From NCBI RefSeq assembly GCF_009725235.1, contig NZ_WJFC01000250.1, forward strand, positions 1 through 18,895: a stretch of 18,895 bases of DNA, read 5' to 3'. The notes beneath the pieces are model-generated. The model was not told the origin of the DNA, searched no databases, and saw only the letters and a program-made list of their open reading frames with translations. The position numbers were made by a program, and so were the translations under genes. This stretch comes from Scytonema sp. UIC 10036. Its GTDB lineage: Bacteria; Cyanobacteriota; Cyanobacteriia; Cyanobacteriales; Nostocaceae. Positions 13,738-18,895 of this stretch are shown in pieces. Within the stretch, counting starts at the first letter, position 1. Every line of letters starts with the position of its first letter.

Positions 13738-13759
13738 GTAGGGCTAAAACCCACCCTAC
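13738..13759. repeat. Small inverted repeat GTAGGG/CCCTAC
   Basis: GTAGGG and CCCTAC enclose a 10-nt loop upstream of the chimeric - strand gene. It is of the dispersed hairpin type common between cyanobacterial genes. Confidence 0.5.
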
Positions 13760-13997
13760 AGTAATTCCAAATATTTCTTGTATCCTCTAATACTTAAAAA
13801 ATGTTTGAGTTAAGCTTAATTATTTTGCTCATAGTACCATACATCACAAACTCTCTGATTTTCAGATTACTGACATAATGTGAGGATTTTGTGAGGTCAG
13901 ATTTGTCTATTAATTTAAGTTATTTTTGAAAAAAATTAATAATATTTCTTACCACTTATTTGACTTTTTTTGCTACAGTTAACTTGAATTAGTAGTA

Positions 13998-14053
13998 GGT
14001 ATCCTATTACTAGTGGTAGATACCCTTTTAGAAGCCCGATTCCGGGCTTTTTT
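13998..14053 (+). ncRNA. 3' end of a candidate small RNA (two hairpins, second a terminator)
   Basis: GGTATC-c-TATTA-CTAG-TGGTA-GATACC (13998-14024, 11 bp with G-U pairs and one bulge) precedes a strong intrinsic terminator. No + strand protein gene lies between the chimeric gene and this point, so a transcript ending here should be short and non-coding. A possible extended -10 (TGCTACAGT) lies near 13970-13978; the -35 is weak. Confidence 0.35.
14032..14053 (+). terminator. Intrinsic terminator
   Basis: AAGCCCG-ATTC-CGGGCTT, a perfect 7-bp G/C-rich stem with a 4-nt loop, followed by TTTT. The T tract exists only on the + strand, so it ends + strand transcripts. Confidence 0.8.
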
Positions 14054-14705
14054 ATTATTCAAAATAGTATTGATGCACAGTATTATCGCTAGATATTTTT
14101 GTTGCAGATGGCTTAGATAGTCATAATACCAACTAAACTGAGTTTTGAATAATTCTAACCGTAAAGATTGAATGAAATATTTGACACATAAAGATTCAGG
14201 ACTTATTCCTAAATATATTGCACTATCATGACGTAAAGGATGTAACTTCAGTCTCGTGGTTGTGTAGCGACAGAGGTTTCTCAACCAGAATCTGCCCAAC
14301 CTGTTGATTTCCTCACAACTTTTCCATGTTTTTTGCTCGGAGCAAAATAACTATGATTGTTAATTTTTCATCACAAAATTCTGAGATATTGACTTAATGA
14401 GAACGCTTGCTTTTGCACCAAAATCTATCGCTATCGAGTAGATAGCAATTCCCTCTTTCATGAGGTACGCCAAAAAAATCATTAACCGCAACCTGTCACA
14501 GATGGAAGTAGATAAATTTGTAACTCAGCAGACTAGGAAACGCTATAGCCACGAACTGCCATAGTATCTGTTTATCAGCAATCGTCACCAACTTCCTACA
14601 CCAGAACGGATAAAAAGTTTTTTCTTCCCTTCTCTATCTACCCTCTGCTACTTGTATTTTCCAAGCTAGCAAACATGAAGTTATGACAACTAAAAAAGCA
14701 AGGAA

Positions 14706-14740
14706 CCTTCTGCCTTCTGCCTTTGTGCCTCTGCCTTCTT
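14706..14740. repeat. Degenerate heptamer repeat CCTTCTG
   Basis: Two exact CCTTCTG units followed by CCTTTGTG, CCTCTG and CCTTCTT. This is an STRR-type array, also common in Nostocales. A - strand frame through it gives an EGR/AEGR-rich pseudo-peptide. Confidence 0.7.
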
Positions 14741-15123
14741 TAACGCAATCAATTACGGGTAATGAAAGGGAGATACCAGCGAATATATTGTCCATAGTCC
14801 TACACCCTATTTCAGACACAGCTTGAATAGGTTCTCGAGAGCACAAAACCCACATTTTAAGATTAGCTGACAAATTTGGGGAAATTGTGAGGTCACCCAA
14901 AATAACTGACTGCTCTATAAAAAACTTAAAAAAGCTTGAGCCATCTACGTTATATTATGTAATGATATTTCTCTCAAACTATTTTACTCGCCTCTCTGGC
15001 CCTTCCTCTTCTCCTCTCTGACCTCTGCCTTTTTGCTTGGAACATTCCAGGCATCTATTTAGCTTGGCTGACTTAAGTGTTAAGCTTAGATTTTCACAAA
15101 TTTCTTAACTAATTCGCTAAATA

Positions 15124-15240
15124 ATGAACCCAGTGATATTGGCAAGGTTGCAAAACTTATGTCGAGATGAAGCGGCATTTCAAATGCTCAAGCCGATTCT
15201 GGCAGAAGAACTTCAATCACAAACCTATCTATGGAGTTAG
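15124..15240 (+). CDS. Short ORF overlapping the second hybrid kinase start (38 aa)
   Basis: ATG AAC CCA GTG ... TAG encodes MNPVILARLQNLCRDEAAFQ followed by MLKPILAEEL. The pattern ILARLQNLC..EAAFQMLK.IL resembles the helical segment found before PAS domains in some cyanobacterial sensor kinases, so it is either a leader peptide or a broken-off kinase N-terminus. Its stop codon (15238-15240) lies between two candidate starts of the kinase (15231 and 15246), so reading it could couple translation to the kinase. No Shine-Dalgarno sequence is evident. Moderate to low certainty that it is translated. Confidence 0.35.
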   Translation: MNPVILARLQNLCRDEAAFQMLKPILAEELQSQTYLWS

Positions 15241-15245
15241 TTAAA

Positions 15246-17573
15246 ATGACTTCTGACCTACGTGTTCTCATTGTTGAGGATTCAGAAGATGATACTTTCT
15301 TGGTCTTAAGAGAACTGCGTCGGGGTGGCTATAACCCGAACTATGTTCGCGTAGATACTCCGGATGCAATGCACGCAGCTCTCGATCGCCAATCGTGGGA
15401 CATCGCGATCGCTGATTATAGTATGCCTGCTTTTAGTGCTCCAGAAGCTCTTAAACTTCTCCAGAGGCGGAAGCTAGATTTACCATTTATTATTGTCTCC
15501 GATACAAATGGAGAGGATATTGCCGTTGCTGCAATGAAAGCAGGAGCGCACGACTACTTAATGAAAGGTAATCTGACTCGCTTAGTACCCGCAGTAGAGC
15601 GAGAGTTACGGGAGGCTCTTGACCGACACAAACGGCAGAGCGCAGAACGTGCTTTACAGGAAAGTGAACAGCGATTTCGTCAATTAGCAGATAACATCAG
15701 TGAGATGGTCTTTTGGATGTCAGATCCCACAGAGAGAAAGCTGCTCTACGTAAGTCGATCTTACGAAAATATTTGGGGACGCTCTTGCGATCGCTTGTAT
15801 GCTAACTTTATGGAATGGATAGAGGCGATTCATCCAATGGATCGGCAACGCGTGCAGGCAGTCTTTTTCGAGCAGTCGCTATTGGGTACTTATGATGAGG
15901 AGTATCGTATCATCCGTCCCGATGGGTCATTGCGATGGATAAGAGACAGGGGTTTTCCCATTAGAGACAAATCCGATGAACCTTATCGAGTTGTTGGCAT
16001 TGCAGAGGATATTAGCGATCGCAAGCAAGCAGAACAACAGATCCGCGAACAAGCTGCATTATTAAATGTTACCACTGATGCAATTTTTGTTCAAGATTTG
16101 GAGTACCACTTCTTATTTTGGAATAAAGGTGCTGAACGTTTGTATGGATGGGAAGCATCAGAAGCCCTCGGTAAGAGCGCTGCCGAACTTCTATACGAAT
16201 CTGAGGAAACTTTGCCACAATTTGAAGCAATACGGACAACACTAGTTAAAGAGGGACAGTGGCAAGGTGAATTGCAGCAAGTCACAAAAGACCGCAAAAA
16301 TATTGTCGTCGAAAGTCGTTGGACACTAGTACTTGATGAAGTTGACAGCCCCAAATGTATTCTAACTGTCAGTACTGATATCACTGAGAAAAAACAACTT
16401 GAAGCACAGTTTTTACGAACTCAAAGGTTAGAAAGCTTGGGTACTCTCGCCAGCGGGATTGCTCATGACTTCAATAATGTCCTTACTCCCATTTTGGCAG
16501 TTGCTCAATTACTGTCTCTCAAATTTACCCACGTTGATGAGAACACTCAGCAATTATTGAGAATGTTAGAAGACAGTAGTAAGCGTGGTGCGGATCTAGT
16601 CAAGCAAATTTTATCGTTTAGTCGTGGGGCAGAAGGGAATTACACCGTTGTGCAGATGCGGCACTTACTTTTAGATGTCACCCAGGTTGCTCAAAGAACT
16701 TTCCCAAAATCTATAGAAACTCAAACTCATATAGCTTCAGATCTTTGGACTGTTTTTGCCGATGCGACTCAACTGCATCAGGTGTTGATAAACCTTTGTG
16801 TCAATGCTCGTGATGCTATGCCTAACGGCGGTACCCTCAATATTAGCGCTGAAAACCTTTGGATTGACGAAAACTATGCTCGAATGTATGTAGATGCGAA
16901 AGAAGGTTCTTACGTTGTTATTACTATTGCTGATACCGGAACGGGTATTCGACCCGAAATTATAAACCGCATTTTCGATCCTTTTTTTACTACCAAAGAG
17001 TTGGGCGAAGGAACTGGACTAGGACTTTCCACTGCCATGGGTATTATTAAAAGACACGGTGGTTTTGCTTTTGTGTACAGCCAGGTAGGAAAGGGAAGCC
17101 GTTTTAAGGTTTATTTGCCAAGTAGCCAAGTGACTGAAACTCCAGCAGCAATGGATGCAGAGTTACCTCACGGTGATGGCGAATTGATTTTAGTAGTGGA
17201 TGACGAAGCCACAATTTGCGAGATTGCTAAAACGACTTTAGAGAGCCATAATTACAGTGTTTTAACCGCCCGTGATGGAATTGAGACACTTGCACTCTAC
17301 GCTCAGCACAAGAGTAAAATTAGTGCGGTGTTAATAGACCTGATGATGCCCGGTATGGACGGTTATACCACAATTCTGACACTGCAACGGATGAATCCAC
17401 AGGTACGGATTATTGCAACAAGCGGGTTGATGAGCAATTGGACGACAGCTCAAAAGAAAAGTCTTGGCATCCACGATTTCTTGCCAAAACCTTTCACAGC
17501 CAGGACATTGCTCAATACTTTGCGAAATGTCATACAGCTTACACCATTTTACGAAAAAAATGATACAAATTGA
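15246..17573 (+). CDS. Hybrid histidine kinase: receiver, PAS, PAS, HisKA, HATPase, receiver
   Basis: A cytoplasmic hybrid sensor kinase of 775 aa. I start it at 15246 because GGAG (15234-15237) lies 8 nt upstream and the protein then opens MTSDLRVLIVEDSEDD, a normal receiver start; the in-frame ATG at 15231 has no ribosome-binding site. Domains: receiver with D57 (IADYSMP) and Lys in YLMKGN; PAS of the PAS_3 type (about 140-265, ending GIAEDISDRKQAE); second PAS (about 270-385); HisKA with H407 in SGIAHDFNNVL; HATPase with NLCVNARDAM, DTGTGI and GEGTGLGLS; C-terminal receiver with D698 (LIDLMMPGMDG) and Lys in LPKPF. Unlike the kinase at 6338 its first receiver is complete. The diguanylate cyclase follows 295 bp later on the same strand and could share the pathway. 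Confidence 0.9.
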   Translation: MTSDLRVLIVEDSEDDTFLVLRELRRGGYNPNYVRVDTPDAMHAALDRQSWDIAIADYSMPAFSAPEALKLLQRRKLDLPFIIVSDTNGEDIAVAAMKAGAHDYLMKGNLTRLVPAVERELREALDRHKRQSAERALQESEQRFRQLADNISEMVFWMSDPTERKLLYVSRSYENIWGRSCDRLYANFMEWIEAIHPMDRQRVQAVFFEQSLLGTYDEEYRIIRPDGSLRWIRDRGFPIRDKSDEPYRVVGIAEDISDRKQAEQQIREQAALLNVTTDAIFVQDLEYHFLFWNKGAERLYGWEASEALGKSAAELLYESEETLPQFEAIRTTLVKEGQWQGELQQVTKDRKNIVVESRWTLVLDEVDSPKCILTVSTDITEKKQLEAQFLRTQRLESLGTLASGIAHDFNNVLTPILAVAQLLSLKFTHVDENTQQLLRMLEDSSKRGADLVKQILSFSRGAEGNYTVVQMRHLLLDVTQVAQRTFPKSIETQTHIASDLWTVFADATQLHQVLINLCVNARDAMPNGGTLNISAENLWIDENYARMYVDAKEGSYVVITIADTGTGIRPEIINRIFDPFFTTKELGEGTGLGLSTAMGIIKRHGGFAFVYSQVGKGSRFKVYLPSSQVTETPAAMDAELPHGDGELILVVDDEATICEIAKTTLESHNYSVLTARDGIETLALYAQHKSKISAVLIDLMMPGMDGYTTILTLQRMNPQVRIIATSGLMSNWTTAQKKSLGIHDFLPKPFTARTLLNTLRNVIQLTPFYEKNDTN

Positions 17574-17577
17574 TAGT

Positions 17578-17605
17578 GTAGAGACGCCCCATGGAGCGTC
17601 TCTAC
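17578..17605. repeat. Perfect inverted repeat GTAGAGACGC/GCGTCTCTAC
   Basis: Ten-bp perfect arms with an 8-nt loop begin 4 bp after the kinase stop codon. This is a well-known dispersed hairpin family of cyanobacterial intergenic DNA. There is no T tract, but it could still serve as an mRNA end or terminator for the kinase. Confidence 0.75.
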
Positions 17606-17781
17606 AGAATTTAATCGTTGTGTTGTTTGCAGTTTTTAACTATCAATGCACTTGATAGTAGCAGTTCTTTTTAGTTGAAAAGCGATATTCCGTTACAAAC
17701 AGGGTGCGGCTAGCATTGAATTTTTTTGAGAGGACTGATTTGAAAATAGAAATCTGGAACTAGGAATTGGGAATGCGGTAG

Positions 17782-17802
17782 CCAATCACCAATCGCCAAT
17801 CG
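17782..17802. repeat. Three CCAATC(A/G) heptamers
   Basis: CCAATCA, CCAATCG, CCAATCG in tandem, an STRR-type array between the kinase and the diguanylate cyclase. Confidence 0.7.
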
Positions 17803-17868
17803 CTTTTGCATAAGTTTTGATGTCCGTAGTTTATGACGAATAATGACCCTCATTGAGGAAACTTTCTT

Positions 17869-18837
17869 ATGACATTGGTTCAACCAGATGGTTGTTTAAT
17901 TTTGATTGTTGATGATGTGAGACAAAATTTGGAAAGCCTGGGAGCAATGTTAAAGCAAGTTGGTTACACAACGACTTTTGCTTCTAGTGGAAAGCAAGCT
18001 TTAGAACGCGTTCACAAAATCATACCCGATCTCATTTTGTTAGACTTAATGATGGCAGAAATGAGTGGATTATCAGTGTGCGAACAACTTAAAGCCGATC
18101 CCAAATTAGCAGAAATTCCAGTTATTTTCCTAACAGCAAATCAAGAAAAAGAAAAATTACTTGATGCTTTTGCGAAAGGTGCGGTTGATTACCTCACAAA
18201 ACCTTTTAATATGTTTGAACTCCTAGCTCGTATCCGGACTCATTTAGAATTGAAATCCAAGCAAGAAGAATTGAAAAAATCTCTTATAGAGCAAGGAAAG
18301 TTAGTCAAGCAATTAGAAGAATTAGCCATTACCGATCCGTTAACTGGAATTTGGAATCGACGTTATCTATACAAGCAAGCTGAAATGGAATTTCAACGCG
18401 CTCAAAGATATCATCAGGCTTTTTCTATATTAATGATCGATATCGATCGCTTCAAACGAATTAACGACAGTTACGGGCATAATGTGGGAGATGCCGCACT
18501 TAAGGCTTTGGTGCCAACGGTTAAAAGTTCTCTGCGAAAAACAGATTCTTTTGGACGATTTGGAGGAGAAGAATTTTTATTATTATTACCAGAAACTTAT
18601 TTTGATACAGCGCTTGCGATCGCGGAACGAATTAGAAAAAGTGTTGAAAAGTTAATCATTACCGCACAGGAAAAAATGATATCAATTACAGTAAGTATTG
18701 GAGTAAGTAGTTATAAATTAGGGGATCCAACTGTTGAGACAATTATTCAACGAGCAGACGCAGCGCTCTATCAAGCTAAAAATCAAGGACGTAATTTAGT
18801 GATAGGTGATAGTAAGGTCAATATGAAAATCGGCTAA
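17869..18837 (+). CDS. Receiver-GGDEF response regulator (diguanylate cyclase)
   Basis: A 322-aa response regulator that should make cyclic di-GMP from two GTP when phosphorylated. The receiver (about 9-125) has the acidic pair in LIVDD, the phospho-acceptor D59 (LILLDLMM), Thr in IFLTA and Lys in YLTKPF. A helical linker (about 130-155) leads to the GGDEF domain, opening DPLTGIWNRR and carrying ILMIDIDRFKRIND (metal-binding Asp), YGHNVGD and the active-site GGEEF at 232-236. RKTD at 223-226, five residues before GGEEF, is an intact I-site, so product inhibition is expected. AGGA (17856-17859) precedes the ATG by 9 nt. The neighbouring hybrid kinase is a plausible phosphate donor, directly or through its C-terminal receiver. 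Confidence 0.92.
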   Translation: MTLVQPDGCLILIVDDVRQNLESLGAMLKQVGYTTTFASSGKQALERVHKIIPDLILLDLMMAEMSGLSVCEQLKADPKLAEIPVIFLTANQEKEKLLDAFAKGAVDYLTKPFNMFELLARIRTHLELKSKQEELKKSLIEQGKLVKQLEELAITDPLTGIWNRRYLYKQAEMEFQRAQRYHQAFSILMIDIDRFKRINDSYGHNVGDAALKALVPTVKSSLRKTDSFGRFGGEEFLLLLPETYFDTALAIAERIRKSVEKLIITAQEKMISITVSIGVSSYKLGDPTVETIIQRADAALYQAKNQGRNLVIGDSKVNMKIG

Positions 18838-18895
18838 GAGGATGTTTGAAAAGTTATGATTGATGTATCAAATATTTTTTACCCCACCCTAACCC

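Larger units (their letters stand above)
13588..15123. other. Long gene-poor region
   Basis: About 1.5 kb, A/T-rich, with no ORF I can support. It holds an inverted repeat (13738-13759), an orphan + strand terminator with a preceding hairpin (13998-14053), a run of degenerate CCTTCTG heptamers (14706-14740) and a pyrimidine-rich CTCTCTGnCC stretch (about 14990-15031). ORFs on the - strand at 13979-14299 and 14634-14900 run through the terminator and the repeats and look spurious. It may hold decayed genes I cannot recognise. Confidence 0.55.

Noticed and set aside
13979..14299. 106-aa gene on the - strand
   Set aside because: Its 3' part reads through the + strand terminator and hairpin, and the sequence shows no domain or ribosome-binding site.
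14634..14900. 88-aa gene on the - strand
   Set aside because: It includes translated heptamer repeats (KAEGR) and shows no recognisable domain.

Overview
The window looks like chromosomal DNA of a filamentous, probably heterocyst-forming cyanobacterium (Nostocales type). The evidence is scattered HIP1 octamers (GCGATCGC, e.g. 1303-1310, 1633-1640, 9407-9414), heptameric short tandem repeats of the STRR kind, a cyanobacterial SLH/OprB iron-uptake porin, a secreted pentapeptide-repeat protein, cyanophycinase-derived sequence, and several large multi-domain signalling proteins. No rRNA, tRNA or CRISPR array is visible.

Layout. (1) 1-4744, + strand: an outer-membrane porin with an unusually long Ser/Thr-rich N-terminal part, flanked by mutually complementary heptamer arrays; then a TyrA-type prephenate dehydrogenase whose chorismate mutase half looks decayed; then, 14 bp later, a secreted pentapeptide-repeat protein. 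(2) 4745-4998: intergenic repeats, including three exact copies of a 42-bp unit and a REP-like hairpin. (3) 4999-5897, - strand: an ArsR-family repressor overlapping an SRPBCC/AHSA1 protein by 16 nt, with a promoter and a palindromic operator candidate upstream. (4) 6338-8920, +: a large hybrid histidine kinase whose first receiver domain lacks the phospho-acceptor Asp. (5) 8958-9481, -: a 53-aa ribbon-helix-helix protein (missed by a 60-aa size cut) coupled through ATGA to a 121-aa coiled-coil protein. (6) 9858-12062, +: a TnpB-like protein with a broken RuvC site and no zinc finger, a 618-bp non-coding stretch rich in RNA-like helices, then a 63-aa conserved-looking small protein. (7) 12229-13587, -: an in-frame chimera of P-type ATPase fragments and the C-terminal half of a cyanophycinase. 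(8) 13588-15123: a gene-poor stretch with an orphan + strand terminator and degenerate repeats. (9) 15124-18837, +: a 38-aa leader-like ORF overlapping a second hybrid histidine kinase, then a receiver-GGDEF diguanylate cyclase.

How genes may work together. The two hybrid kinases share a very similar kinase core and C-terminal receiver and differ in their input halves, so they are likely paralogues. The second kinase sits just upstream of the diguanylate cyclase and may feed c-di-GMP signalling. ArsR plus SRPBCC is a familiar autoregulated pair. The most interesting candidate for an undescribed system is the TnpB-like protein with its structured downstream RNA: together they resemble an RNA-guided, nuclease-dead DNA-binding unit domesticated from an IS605-type element. 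This is inference from motif loss and hand-drawn helices; I could run no homology or folding search.
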